A DNA stretch of 64,000 nucleotides. Source: Bugula neritina (lineage: Eukaryota; Bryozoa; Gymnolaemata; Cheilostomatida; Bugulidae). The position numbers and the translations under genes are program-made. The notes under the pieces are model-generated. The model saw nothing but the letters and a program-made list of their open reading frames with translations, searched no databases and was not told where the DNA came from. Location of the stretch: the NCBI GenBank assembly GCA_964035545.1, contig OZ037766.1:4069722-4133721 (forward strand), in the 5' to 3' direction. Shown piece by piece: positions 1 to 12,800 of the stretch; the stretch's first letter is position 1; every line of letters starts with the position of its first letter.

Positions 1-360
1 AATCTTCACTCCAAAATCCAGAAGATTGAGGCAGTCGTCCAGTGCACAAGCCAACATCTTCTCGAAGAACATAGGCTCTGTGCACTGGACGGTGCGCTAG
101 AACCAGGTGAGTAACATGGAGGCTTGGCTGACTCCTTTCCTTAGTCCTAGTCAAAGGGCAGGCGAGGCTGCGTGGGGAGTAGTCTGTCCTGACAGCAATT
201 GCCGCATGATCTGTGGTCATGGCTGTCAAAGGCTCCTTGGGGCAAGTTTCGGCTGGCCTCTCGGAGTGCTTTATTAGAGAGCTCGATTTAGGTGACAATC
301 TCGTTTAGTTTAGTAGGAACACTAACCGCACTGGTTAGCTTCCGCTCTCTAATAAACAGG
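1..360 (+). mobile_element. 3' end of a probable non-LTR retrotransposon abutting a U2 snRNA gene
   Basis: The window opens inside a reading frame that runs from base 1 to a TAA at 109-111 (residues begin NLHSKIQKIE and end GALEPGE). It is followed by about 250 bases that are more GC-rich than the surroundings and contain a 12-base inverted repeat (TTTATTAGAGAG near 270, CTCTCTAATAAA near 346) that could form a 3' UTR hairpin. U2 snRNA sequence starts directly after this, at 361, without the first ~33 bases of U2. An ORF end, a structured tail and a junction inside a multicopy RNA gene is what a target-specific non-LTR element inserted in U2 would leave. The ORF is too short to assign to a clade. 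A host exon followed by a broken U2 copy is the alternative. Confidence 0.4.
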
Positions 361-515
361 AGTATCTGTTCTAATCAGTTTAATATCTGATTCGTGGCAC
401 ATCGTGTCACTATGATATTAATCTGATTTTTGTAAATGGACGGAGCGCAGAAGCTTGCTTCGGCCCTGTCACGGGTTGTCTTGGTATTGCAGTACCTCCA
501 AGCACGGCCCACCTC
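361..515 (+). ncRNA. U2 spliceosomal snRNA, 5' end missing
   Basis: From 361 the sequence follows U2 snRNA: AGTATCTGTTCTAATCAG and TTTAATATCTGAT (branch-site region and stem IIa), a stem IIb (GTGGCAC/GTGTCAC), the Sm site ATTTTTG at about 426, a stem III region, and stem-loop IV at about 480-502 (CTTGG, loop TATTGCAGTA, CCAAG). The paired arms differ from vertebrate U2 but remain complementary, so this derives from a functional U2. The first ~33 bases, including stem I and the U6-pairing segment, are replaced by unrelated sequence, and the branch-site pairing motif reads GGAGTA instead of GTAGTA at the junction. The copy is therefore probably not functional as U2. Confidence 0.75.
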
Positions 516-744
516 CCCTATTGGGGAAAATAAAACCAAATTAAAATATTATAAAGGTCTTAATTAACAGTAGGCTTTTCCTACCATGCCCGCTGTTAAA
601 TACGAAATTCAGATTAATTCATCGTAATATAGTATCAATGTTGAGAACAAAGGAGGTAAGCTACTGTCAAAATTGCCCCTAGTAGTTGGACCATATAAGT
701 GAGATGGCATAACTTCTATGTATCCTTTGTGAGAACAAAAGTAA

Positions 745-843
745 GTGTAATTAATTACAATAGCATGTAATTGTAATTAATTACATTGCTTTTTAATTGT
801 AATTGGCAAATCTTCATGTAATTGTAATTAATTACATGTAATT
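745..843. repeat. Palindromic TAATTA-rich repeat
   Basis: Several copies of TGTAATTGTAATTAATTACA, itself partly palindromic, lie head to tail. This is simple AT-rich intergenic sequence. No gene is visible between it and the U2 copy. Confidence 0.6.
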
Positions 844-903
844 GACCTCAACGCTGCTACCATGCTTAGGAAAAATTGATATGTATTGTGTATACATTAG
901 CAC

Positions 904-1210
904 AGGGCTGGCCAACAGGCCCCATGGCCAAATGTGGCCCCTAGCATACATTTATGTGGCCCTCAAACTAAGATTATTTTTCACAGTATACAAAAATTAG
1001 AGTGAAAAACTACCTTTTAAATGTATTATTTATACACATGCTACAAAGCATGCAGCCTGCATTAAATCTATTGGGACTTTATTGTGTAATGATTCATAAG
1101 AATTTAGAATAAAATAATTTGAAAAATACTGATGCTGTTGCCCTCAGCTCAAGCTAAAGCCCTCGCCACTAAATATTCTCTTTCGCCCTGAAAATGTTGG
1201 ACACCTTCGT
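904..1210 (+). mobile_element. hAT-like MITE, copy 1
   Basis: A 307-bp segment is flanked by an exact 8-bp direct repeat ATTAGCAC (896-903 and 1211-1218), the target-site length of hAT transposons. Its ends are imperfect inverted repeats (AGGGCTGGCCAACA at the left; TGTTGGACACCTTCG at the right). It has no coding capacity. A second copy in the opposite orientation lies at 49607-49951 and shares the motifs GGCCACATTTGG and AGCATGCAGCCTGCATTA in diverged form. Confidence 0.65.
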
Positions 1211-1218
1211 ATTAGCAC

Positions 1219-3722
1219 CTTTGCTTCTTACTTAGTATATCTTTGTGTTTGTGTATTTTTGTTTTGTGTGATTTCCGGTGTAGTTCTTACTGCATGTATA
1301 CTTTTTCTAATTTGTTTTAGGTTACAGCTTACAAAGTTTACCTTAAAAAGCAACAGCCTTAGAGATCCACAGGTTGCATCAAAAAAGCTGTAGCAAAAAT
1401 GTAAAATTTTATAGAATACCTTTTATTTTATCAAACAAATGTCTAAAACTAACTTATGTTTTAAAGTCTAACAGTAATAAAAAATACACATGTATGCGCA
1501 TGCACACACACTACTGAACAGGCAGAAATAAACGAAAAATAACATATAATTGCCATGTCTCAAGCAATTTCTAACCACACTTTCCTTTAATAATAGATAA
1601 TGTATGCATAATTGAATTTTCCCAGTATAGTTTACAAGTTTTCTATTAACAGATTTTTGTTTCTTGTTTTTAAATGGCTTTTGACTTCTTGGCTATATAG
1701 AGTTACCTTCCTTATCATCATTGGATGTTTTATTCAATTTTTAATAAGTGAGATAACTCTAAATTTTTATTCAAAAGGGATGATTCCTGTAAATTACTAT
1801 AGGCTAATACTATTATTGAACCTTGATTATAGCGAGCCCGTTCCTCTTGCCTTTTTTAAGTAGGTCGCAATGATGTCTTCATAATATTACCAGTCCTTAA
1901 AATAGTAAATAGTATGCGAAGTACTTCAATTCAATTCTGAATACAAGTTATCAATATGAATATCGACAGGACTATAATTTCAAGGATTATTGTCTAAAAC
2001 TCAAATGAACAACATCAGCTTCAGCTAGCACGACAAGCTCTTACTATTAATTACATTCTAACAGTAATACTAATAGTGAGACTCCTAGTAAATTTAATGA
2101 TGATTATAATTATAATACTACTAAGTACATTTTGATTTAGTACTGAAATACTAAAACTAAATGTAAATTCAAATTGTAATACTAATAGTAATACACTATA
2201 CAGTTACACAGGTTCACTGTCAGTTTTAACTTTACTCTTTTTAATTTTACTCATCACTCATTACTCATTAGACTTAGTCATTAAGTCTTAGACTTACCCA
2301 TTACATTTGATTTTATTTACTTTTAGTTTTAGTTTTGCTTCATTTTAATATACTTTTAGTTTTACTTTTAATCATTAAATTCAATTTAGTTTTATAATTA
2401 TTAATTTATTGTAGTAATACTGATACCAATAGTAATACTAATACTAATAGTAATACTAATACTCATTAATACTAATAGTCTAATACTAATACTAATAGTA
2501 ATACCGTAATAGACGGTAATACGCTAATACTAATACTGTAATACTAATACTAATAGTATTAGTAATACTAATACTAATAGTAATAGTCATTAATTGTGAT
2601 TGAGTAAGTATATAATCATAATCACTTATTAGTTATTAGTCATTTTGATTATCATTGACTTGATTGAGTTTAACATTATCATTATGATTAATATTATAAG
2701 AATAACTTTAACTATCACTAGTAGTAGCCTAGTAGTAGTATAGTAGTAGTAGTAGTTGGCACTGAGTCTTATTATGATTATCTTTATCGGCTATAGAATC
2801 ATGGTAATGATAATTGTTATTACATTTACAATCGATGATTGTGCCGTGATAAACTTGAATTTGGTAAACTAAGGGTAAAACATGATGGTAAGTTGAATTG
2901 AAATCATTTTCATTTTGATATTCAACCCTGATGGCTTAAATAAACAATTTTCAAGTCAAATTGTCACGAACGCTTACGAAATTTTCTGTTAATAATTTAT
3001 TTAAATAAAGAACAAGTGCTTTAGCATAATTAATTTTTAAAGTAATGAATAGGATGCTTCACAATTTTACTTACATGAATTTCATACTTGGGTTCAAAGA
3101 TATATTTTGGTTGAGTTTGCGTTGTGGTAGATTAACTTGATCAACAGTTGATTGCCATTACTATAGCTAAACTTATATAATGTAACTTTGTGGTGTGTCA
3201 GTCTCAATAACTCTGGTTGTAATTATTCAAAATCGAAAGACTATAATTTTAAATTAACTTAGTGTCCTCGGACTGTAAAAATATATTCAATAACATAACA
3301 AATGTTCTTGAAATTAAATATATCAATCATGGTATTGACGTATTATTTATAAAACATGATTCTTTCTATAATGAGAAGTTTATGTCTCAATACATGTGTA
3401 TTGAGACATAAACTTCTTCAGCAAAACTCAGGCTTTGTAATGACATGAAAGATCATTAATAGTAGAAAACCTTGTGGAAACTTGAATTGCTAAATTACCC
3501 TGCATGGTTTTTATTTTTATTTTCACACCAATTCACTCTCAGTCAAACCATTTACAATAAATAATTATTGCCCGATTGCATATCTATCTTCTTGATATTT
3601 ATTAATCTTACTATCACCAGTTACAGTACTTCTGTATTACTGCTTGTTTACAGTTATTTGAAGATAAACATTGGTCACAGATACCGTACTAAGACGTATG
3701 CTGGCGGCTGTATACTGACATT
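1219..3722. other. Intergenic, no gene seen; degenerate TAATACTAATAG repeats
   Basis: No exon with splice signals or recognisable protein was found. From about 2030 to 2760 the DNA is a degenerate array of TAATACTAATAG-like units that also spell TAGTAGTAG and TTATTATGATTA. A similar array lies at 21430-22640. A 44-base near-perfect palindrome is at 3374-3417. Confidence 0.5.
3374..3417. repeat. Near-perfect 44-bp palindrome
   Basis: Two 21-base arms, AGAAGTTTATGTCTCAATACA and its exact reverse complement, are separated by only the two bases TG. It lies about 300 bp upstream of the Ly6-type gene. It could extrude as a cruciform or be the remains of an inverted duplication. The loop is too short for a typical microRNA precursor. 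Confidence 0.8.
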
Positions 3723-5274
3723 ATGGTTACAATGTTTGAAAGCATTCCTCGCCTGCTGGCTCTTGTAGCTTTTCTATGTCTTCTTACTGTTCCTTTTGGT
3801 AAGTATTTTGTTAGTATCAGTTTAATTAATTTTTTGAATTGTGTGCTATTCTCTTCACTTATTTCAGATGTAATAGAAGTTTATTGATAACAAGCCAGCT
3901 TTTACTGTTCTGTAACTCAAACTGTTGAACTATTAGAGTTGAGACTAGAGTTAGTAACTTCTATTTTTGAGTGTTTGATACTTGGATCTGACAATAGTTT
4001 TGTTTGCGAATAGTCTTGAAGTTAAAAAATAAATTTTAACCAGGTTACTGTTTAAAAGAACTTTATATTGTAATTCTTTGAATTTGTTTTTTAGCTTATG
4101 TTATTTTAAAATATGCCTTGTAAAATAAAATTGTAATCAGTTCATTATTTTTCAGCCGAAGGCATACAGTGTTATCAATGTGATAGTGACTTTGATGCAA
4201 ATTGTCCAGCCAATAAGCCATTTGATGATAAAATCAATGCACTTGTTGACTGCCTAAGTGACGAAGCCCATGTTCCGGGGACCTATTGTGTAAAAAGAGA
4301 GTATAGGAGCCCTGGTTGTAAGTTTCTTTAGTCATTTTAATGTTTTCTCATTAATTTGTTGACGTTTTTGTACAATTCGAAGGGAAATTTACAACATATG
4401 TAAGTTTAGTCCCTCATTTTTATAAGATTAGTTTTGTCTGTTTTTTGATTAAAATTATCACACTAATAAAGTTTGGCCAAGTCTTTTTCTGGTAGGTAAT
4501 GTTGTTATTGTAACTCATGTAAATAATATTTCAGATTTATAACATTTCTCTAACTAAATTTTCAGGGTGGGGTTGGCATAAGGTCACTCGAAGATGTGGT
4601 ACCTCCACTGGTGTAGGTAGGTGAACTATTGCTGTGTTGTATTTATCTGTGGGACTCCATCAGTTGATCTACCCCAACATATCTTGTGTGCCATTATGTA
4701 GTTATTCTTTAGTATCTTAAATGTCATTCAATTTAAGATTTTGTTCATGTTGTGCTCCTTGTCATTCCTACATTTTTCCAAGTACAGCTCAGAGGGCAAA
4801 ATAAACTGCAAGTAAATCTTGGCCTGTAACTGTTCTTTTTACCAAAGACCTCAGTGTGCTTTGCTCATGCATGGAATTACGTTCAAATATTCAGCTATTT
4901 TGATGTTTTGATTAAATAGATCTTGAATTGTTTGCTTACCCAACAAATGCCAAGTAAGAGTTTTTTTATTTGATGAGCATATGAAAATCGATGATACACA
5001 GGCTATGTTTCAATTGTATTCTAAAACATGACCTAATATTTTTCAACTAATAATAGTTAGAGACTCAATTTCAGTCACTTCTCTTCTGCAGCAGTTTGTA
5101 TTGTTGCGTATCAACTTTGTAGGAAGTTCAGCCACCTGCGCTCGTGGCATGGAAGATCAGGGAGTGGCTATTTCTGAATGTACTTGTAACACAGATGGTT
5201 GTAACACTTCAAGCAACATTCGTATCAGTCTTGTGTCTGTGTTTGTATCTCTTGGCCTTTTCCTAATGTCATAG
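3723..5274 (+). CDS. Ly6/uPAR (three-finger) domain protein, secreted or GPI-anchored
   Basis: Four exons: 3723-3798, 4156-4317, 4566-4616, 5123-5274; the summed CDS of 441 nt codes 146 residues. All introns are GT-AG and the phases join correctly. The first ~27 residues are a signal peptide (RLLALVAFLCLLTVPF). The mature part starts IQCYQCDSD, has ten cysteines and ends with the family signature CTCNTDGCN. A hydrophobic C-terminus (ISLVSVFVSLGLFLMS) fits a GPI-anchor signal. The segment WGWHKVTRRCG resembles the Sleepless/Quiver branch of Ly6 proteins, which modulate channels or receptors at the cell surface. That family assignment is inference; the Ly6 fold is well supported. An upstream in-phase ATG at 3723 and a second at 3732 are both possible starts. 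Confidence 0.85.
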
Positions 5275-6814
5275 TTTGAATTATACTTGTTTTCATTAAT
5301 AGCACAAGTCCCACAATCAAGACATGTGCCTAACTTGCATACATTCCTATTTCTGCATTCCACTTACTTGCATCTGTTTTACAGTTATCAATTTTCAAAT
5401 TTTATATGAGTAAGCGTCCATGTTATGTTACAAAATGAATATATTTCATATTTTTATCCTATAAAAGTTATTATTATAAACATATGTTTGTCAACATCAG
5501 CTTTATATAAGTTTATATCAGTCGATTCTTCTCTGAAATCAGCTATAAGAATTTACCAACCTCATTTTATTTCGCCGAATAAAACATTTAGTTATATTGT
5601 CATGTACTCTCAGCTCAGTGACTTTGCTAAATATTGAGTATATAATGTAGATTATAATTATTAGAAGTCTTGGATACCTCTTTTATATCATGATAAATAG
5701 AGTAATGACAAAGTTAATATCAAGGGATGTGCAGTTACATAAGAAATTCAATGTATGGCCCAATCAAGATTGTTTTGTACATCTATACATGTATAATGTG
5801 AATGGGAATTTCACCTATGAGCTCTAGGCAACAGTGCATTCTACTAGTTGACATTGTGTAGAGCCAGGTTAAGAAAACATGTGTTGACTAAAACTTAGAC
5901 TTCAGTGGTTTCATTTCATGTCTATTATTGAAAAGTAAACAATCCTTATAAAATAGAAGCTATGTGAAAAATCAGGGTTTAACATAAATAAATTAAGTTG
6001 AATAGCATAGAACAAAAATTTACAATAAAATCGCAGAAAAGTATTTGAATTAAAAAATTTTGAACACAAGCCGATCAATCATATAAACTATCGCAAAAAT
6101 GTATTGCTCTAAAAGTTGAAATGGCTTCACTCTACTATAGTTTTGTCTTGAATACTTTCATCAGCATTTTAGCTAAAAATAATAACTGTAATAAAGCGTG
6201 TTTTTAGATTAATTTTAGAAATAAACCTTAGGAGATCAATAAAATAATATGTCAAAGTGTATAGAAGATTTGAGGTTTCTTTCAGAAAAGCTTGTGTTCA
6301 AAATTTCCTGATGTCAAAACTCGAAAGTGAATATTTTTATTCTTTTTACAGACTCTGAAATGAAAACAATTTCCTTATTTTACCAGATAGAACTACTAAC
6401 TTATAAACTAGTGATTATATACTAATTAGAACACTAAAACATTTAGCTACGGCTGCACTAATTCTTTGTACAAGTCAGATAAACATAAATACAGTTTCAT
6501 AGATAGCAGTTAGTCAACTGTTTAAATGCAGATGGCTGCACACATAGAATAGAACCAAACACTGATACCTTACAAGAGGCAATAACTCATTAATATAGAA
6601 ACAAGCGCTCAACTTGATGTTAAACGATAATACTGAACATCACATGTCCAACATGTGCTCGCAAATTAAACTTAGAAAAAAAACAGAGTACATTTCGCTA
6701 GTTGTGAATTTTTAAGAATGTACACTACACACTACAATCTTCGTACAACATATAAAGAATATATTTAACTATTTAGTGAATATTTATACAATGCGGTGTG
6801 ACAGTCAGGAGGTT
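5275..6814. other. Intergenic, no gene seen
   Basis: This stretch separates the convergent ends of the Ly6-type gene and the ZSWIM8 gene. It is AT-rich, with no splice-supported exon. It must contain both 3' UTRs; several AATAAA-like motifs occur but none can be assigned with confidence. Confidence 0.4.
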
Positions 6815-9800
6815 TCAAGAGGAGAGGGAGAGGCCACTCATCAGTCTCTGCCACAGCTCCTTCTTGCAGGACTTATTCCTCCTCAGTCCTTGTAGCAGTT
6901 CCTGGAACTGAGCCATCCCGTTGGGTAGAAGTCCAAATGCCTGCAAGTGGATACAATAGGAGCAGTTACCATCAACTGTAAGATCAACCACACTTCACCA
7001 AGTATCATACCATACTTCGATTTAACTTTTCGGCTAGATCTTATGGATAACCAGAGCAAAGCGTTGATTTATGAAGAGAAATGATAGAGCTGGCATACAT
7101 GAAGTGATACACCAGAAGTTTCAACAACACCCTGCCATTGCATGTTAGTATTATTAGCATCTGAGTATCTCTTATGGTGATGAATAATTCCATAAGCAAA
7201 TACACGAAGTGCAATCAAGGTTGCAATACATATCAAGTCAATTAAACAGTTGCCCCAACATGATCCTCAGATAAATAAGACAGACAGACAGACAGACAAA
7301 CTGCTTACTTTTCTGGCAGCGCTGACAATGCTAACAAACTCATCGTAATCTGTGGCTGGAATGTGGTGTATTCTTTGGTGTGCGCACTGAGTGAACCTAC
7401 ATACAGCATATAACTTACATATACTAGCATATAACTTACATACACCAGCATATAACTTACATATACCAACATATAACTTATGTGTATCGGCATATGACTT
7501 ACATATACCAGCATATAACTTACATATATCAGCATATAACTTACATATATCAGCATATAACTTACGCATACCAGCATATAGCTTACATATACCAACATAT
7601 GACTGACATAGTATGTCAACATATAATTTACACACATTAGTTTGACATACTTAGAACTTGGAAGTGTAAGTCACTGAATGAATAGGTGTAAATAAAACCA
7701 CATGTGACATTGTGGCAATATTATTACAATATAACTTTATGATAGGATTCAACAACATAAATCTAAATCTATTGCTTATAACAGCCCGTCTCATCCTACA
7801 ATCTAAATACCGATATATTTGGTGCAGTAAATCATACAAAAGTACAGCCAGAAAAAATTCAATTTGCACTTTACTAGTAGTAACAGTGGAGTAGTCTTGT
7901 TTTAATGTTTTTAATATTTTGGGACTGAAATCACAACAATAAATAAATTGAAGGTCAGTATTGCTATAAAACACATCCTACACAAGCGCTAACACTCACA
8001 TCTGAACACAGCGCTGCATGAGAGCGTTAAGCATGGGGGTCCTGAATATCGACTGAAACTGTGCCGGGCTATTCCTAGTCTGAGTGTTTGCTATTTCTGT
8101 AGCTATATCGTAGAGTACAAACGGACTGAGGAGAGAGTTGATGGCCATCTGACAGAACTGTTGTAGGTAACTAGGCCCAGTGTAGCAGGGGCCTGCAACC
8201 ATATTGTATGAGTAAAGACATGATGGTAAACAATCACAGTAACAAGCCCATAGCAAAGAGAAGGCAACTCTAAAAATCAGCTTTAGATATGATAAAAGAG
8301 TATTTAAAACATTTCACAATTTCACACAAAACTATGAAAAATTAAAGCAGCACTCAAAAAATTTAAAAAACTCACCAAGTTTCATGGAGAGGTTAAGCAG
8401 CCACTTGATGTCTTCTTTACACGAGGGGTTCCTGTTGTACTTAGCCTGTGGCCTATCGTCAATAATCCGACAGCCGTAAGTTTCTAGGGCTAGCATGCCG
8501 ACTCTGAAAGCCGAGAGTACGTAGTTTGTGTGGTCGGTGTTGTGGGTGGCAGCAATCTACAGAACAGATGTCCAATCAAACTACGAGTACGAAACAACTT
8601 CTCAGGAGATAAAATTTGTGAAGTCTTTTGGAATATGGCTAATAACAGCAAATACGCACTTGGCTTAGAGTGTATTGCTAGCAATAACTCAATACTAAAT
8701 ATTGGAATAACAATGCTCAGGCATTCTCACTGTAGCTATAAATAAGAATAACCATACAATTCAGTAGAATATAGAGAATATAACTCCATAACCAGACACA
8801 AGTTGTTATGGACGGAGAGAATCGGCATGCTGACCTGCATATGATGTTGTGACATGAGAGCCATGTTTGGCACCGCTGCCTGTGGGTGACTGAGAGGCAG
8901 CATGGAGGGTAATGACGGTGAGTTAGTTATAGCCATCACTGCTGGTTGCTGAGGAGACGTATTAAACACTGGGTTACCATTGCTAACGCCAATGTGGTAC
9001 ATCTACAATATTCATGTCATCATCACAATCACAAATGTTATGCTGCCACTCATGCCTGCTGTACAAAGTATAATCCTTTACATAATTACAATAAAACAGC
9101 ATCAAGTCATTCAATGTGAGCAGGCCAGTGTATCTAAGTACAAACATGACAGTAAAAACCTAAAATCTCAATCAACACTCAGAAATGTGGAGTTATCCCA
9201 CCTGATTCATAGTAACTGGCTGCGTGAAGGTCGGAGGTGAAGCAGCATTGTAGGCAACTGCTGACATAAATCCCGAAGGGTGCATTTGTTGAGATGCAGA
9301 GGGAGGGTAGCAGCTAACGTAGACAGTGTGATTTTGAGGGTACCCTGATATCCCTCCACCAGGTTGCTGTTGAGAAACTTGGCTAATGGCCGGATGTTGT
9401 GTTCTATACATGGGCTGTGGTGGTAGGTTAGCTGGGGCCGCCATTAGCTGAGGCTGTGATTGCTGAAATAAAAAACAGTCGTGCTGATAAAGAAAGCCAC
9501 ACATTTGGTGATATGCGAGTTAAAGCTAAAAAAATCTTACTCCAAAAGAGATGGTATCAAGGAAAACTAACTTAATTTAAAAACCCACTCCGCCATAGGC
9601 TGTAATCAGTGATAAAACCAGTAAACCTGTTTCCTATGCACTGCTGAGACACTTACATCAAGACTGTTCACCATCACAGGGATGTGAGAGATTGCTTGAG
9701 GTCTAGTAATGTTGGGGTTAGACATCACTGAGTGAACGAGTTGCTGCTGAGAATGACGTTGATGCGGAACAGATGTGGGTGGAGACATGCGAGCAGGTTG

Positions 9801-12800
9801 AAGAGAATTGTTCACCTGCTGCTGTGACTGGACAGCGTTGTTCTGCTGTGCCTGTCTCTGCGTCTCGTGTAAGTCACACCATTTCCTCGCCACATCAAAC
9901 AGCACTTCGGGGGACACGCCCCCGTCTTTGGCAGCACTTTCAACAGCCATACACGCCTACAGGTAAACAGGTTGCTAACATATACTACAGTATACTAAAG
10001 AAATGTAAGAAAGTGCATATAAATACCAACTATCAATCAATTCAGTTAACTTATATAATTAAATTTTTTAACATTTGAAATTGTTTCCTTTTAGATAAAA
10101 CCGCGTCTACTATTCCACCAACATATGCCAAAAGTGAGAGAGTTTGAGTAGACAGAAGCTACCTGCTCCAACATCTTATTGCTCTGCTCCTTGCACTGCA
10201 GCATGGCCCGCTTCGTCTCCTGTGGATTCAGAGCCTGAGCGTGAGCCAGACAGCTCAGCGCCAACTCGGCAGCGGCTTTGATCATATTGGGGTCGCGACC
10301 TCTGGAAGCGCGGTCAGTAAGCGATGCAACTTCTGTAGGCGTGAGATGACCCTCCCAAGTGTCCATTAAGATATTTATAGCCACTGTGCCTATCTCTATT
10401 GCTTGACCTGCGTCACACCACAGCTATATTATACTCAGACTATACTATATTATACTCAGACTATACAAAAAGTACCCACAAACTCCAGAACATGGCTATT
10501 TAATACAGCGGAACATGTGTTTTCTTTAAAAAAAATGCCTCAGAATGTGTGTCTATTGCTATAAAATTGACATCTGCTCATTGGTTGATGACAAGGTGAG
10601 AGACAATATAGCCACACCCACCAGTGATCCAAGACACGTGAGAGGAGTAGGTGCGGGACAGCCAGTTCTTGCTGACACAGTTATTGATGCCGAGTGCGTA
10701 CAACGCTATCTGGAAGGAGCAGAGATGGAGCAGTCGGTGGGTTCCGTGGTGAGAGTTTGTCTCCCTCTGAAACAGCATAGATGAGGAGAAAACTCCATAC
10801 ACAGCAATTCAGACAGGAGACAACATAAGACTTTCATCATTAAACATCATGGAAGGCGAATGGCTAACTAAACATCAATGCAGTCAGCTTATTCTTCAAA
10901 CACCCACCTGGTTGAACATGGATATTGAGCTCGTGCCTCCAGCCTTCTGCAACAGAGTCTTGGCGAGCTCAAACAGGAAGTGGGCCAACGCCTCGCTGGG
11001 CTGATTTGGTTCAGTAGGAGTTGCCTTCGCTTTACCTTTGTTTCTACGTATAGAATAGAATATCTCCATGTAACTTCTATAGAGCATGAGGAAAGACTCT
11101 CATCATACAGAGGGAAATGAACTAACCTGAAGTTGATATGATTCTTCAAGTTTCGAGGCTCGAGGTTGTACTGATACTTGAAGGAGGGGCTGTCGGTGTT
11201 CCTGGCCCTCTGGGGTCGTGGCATAGAGCTGCCAGACCCGACGCTGCTTCTCCCGCTGCTCTCCGAGTCACTGCTGCCTGCACCACCTCCAGTGTGCTTA
11301 GTGAACGGCCGTCTCACCACAGTAGGGGAGTTGTCACTAGATGTGGTCTCAGGGGCACTGCTGTCCACCGCCGCCATTCCTGTGAAGATAGAGAAGAGAG
11401 TGAATCGTGTTATATAATATAACGTATATGTCATGACACCTGGAGGAGTATAACAGAGTACAGGAGTAATTTTAATATAAATAATGTTTCTATTAACCCA
11501 ACAAGTTCCCTGAAAAACTGTGATGGTAACCATATAAGGTTCCTTGATGTCTATTTAGACTGAGGTTGACTTCTTTAGACTCACCGACAGAAGGGCGTTT
11601 CATTTTCCCATCGTAGTAACATCTAAGTTTTGAGGCTGTGGTTTCTTCAGAGGATGACACATCCATGAGCCTACAAAGACAGTCACATTTTTTACTCTAC
11701 AGAAGATGTGTTTCCGCTCTATGAAGCCAGGAAACTACATTCAGTAGACTTACTGTGAGGGGCGGTTGAAGGAGACTCGGTTAGCCTTGGGTCTCACCAC
11801 GTTATCTCCCCTTGGCTCGTCCATTGTTAGACTTACAAGGTTACGAGTCATTTGACCGATGCTAGCGATAATGTCTCGCCCACTGCAGGCAGCGCTAGGA
11901 CGTCCTGAGTTAGTGCTGCCGGTGGATATGTAACTGCTGATTGGTGGAGCCTTGAACAGACTGTGTATGTCTTTATCCAGAAGCTTCTCCAGGATCTGGT
12001 GAAAGAGAGACACAACTTAGGGAGCCAAGACCACAGTCACTTGAACAAAGACAATGAAACTACACTGAAGCACAGTGCTCCCTCCATATCTCACGGACCC
12101 AATTCTCCTGAAATCTAATAGGTTACAAGAAGGGCTTGGACTGAGTTTTGTGGCTTATGTATGTGTGTAGAGGATCATAATACAATGAAGCTACATTAAA
12201 GTAATGCTCATGTAACCATCAGTGCGTTTAAAGTTATCTTACCTTGTCAAGCCTGTACGAGTCATCTTTGTAGTGAACTAACATGGCTATGGCCAAATCT
12301 CCTTTCTGTATTCGCATTCCCTCGCATATGAGGGGGTGGTCTGCCTCGGAAATGTTGGTTTTCATTCCTAGCGCTGCCACGGCTGCCTCAAACCCGAGCT
12401 GCTCATCGGTAGCCAGTCTGGCACCGTTTACTTGCACACATCTACTCGGGGGTCTGCTGTTTGTTACAGAGTTGCTCAAGGCACCCTGGGCTAAAGTTAC
12501 AAACAGGTTGAGAGAAAATACTACTGCACTAAAGGACTTACTAAACTACTACTAGGTATCTCAATCTAACTAAAAATAACATATTAAATCCTGAAATATC
12601 ACAATATTGAACTTATTGATTGCTGTTACTGTGTTTATATAACAAGTCTTTATAGTTTGATCAAGTAAAGTAAAAGCCTAAACAGCAACAAAGATGAGTC
12701 TATAGAAAGCAAGTGATGACTCATCTCACCCGGTAAGCAGAGGCACTCGAATATGAGTGTAGTCAGCATAAGAGGTAAATGTGCTTGATCTCTAGAGATC

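Noticed and set aside
7267-7637. Frames of 122 and 110 residues on the minus strand
   Set aside because: They join part of a real ZSWIM8 exon to the intronic 21-bp minisatellite; the repeat part is intron.
10889-11533. A continuous 214-residue minus-strand frame
   Set aside because: It contains the true ZSWIM8 exon 11127-11379 but reads through both flanking introns in a way that breaks the conserved frame.
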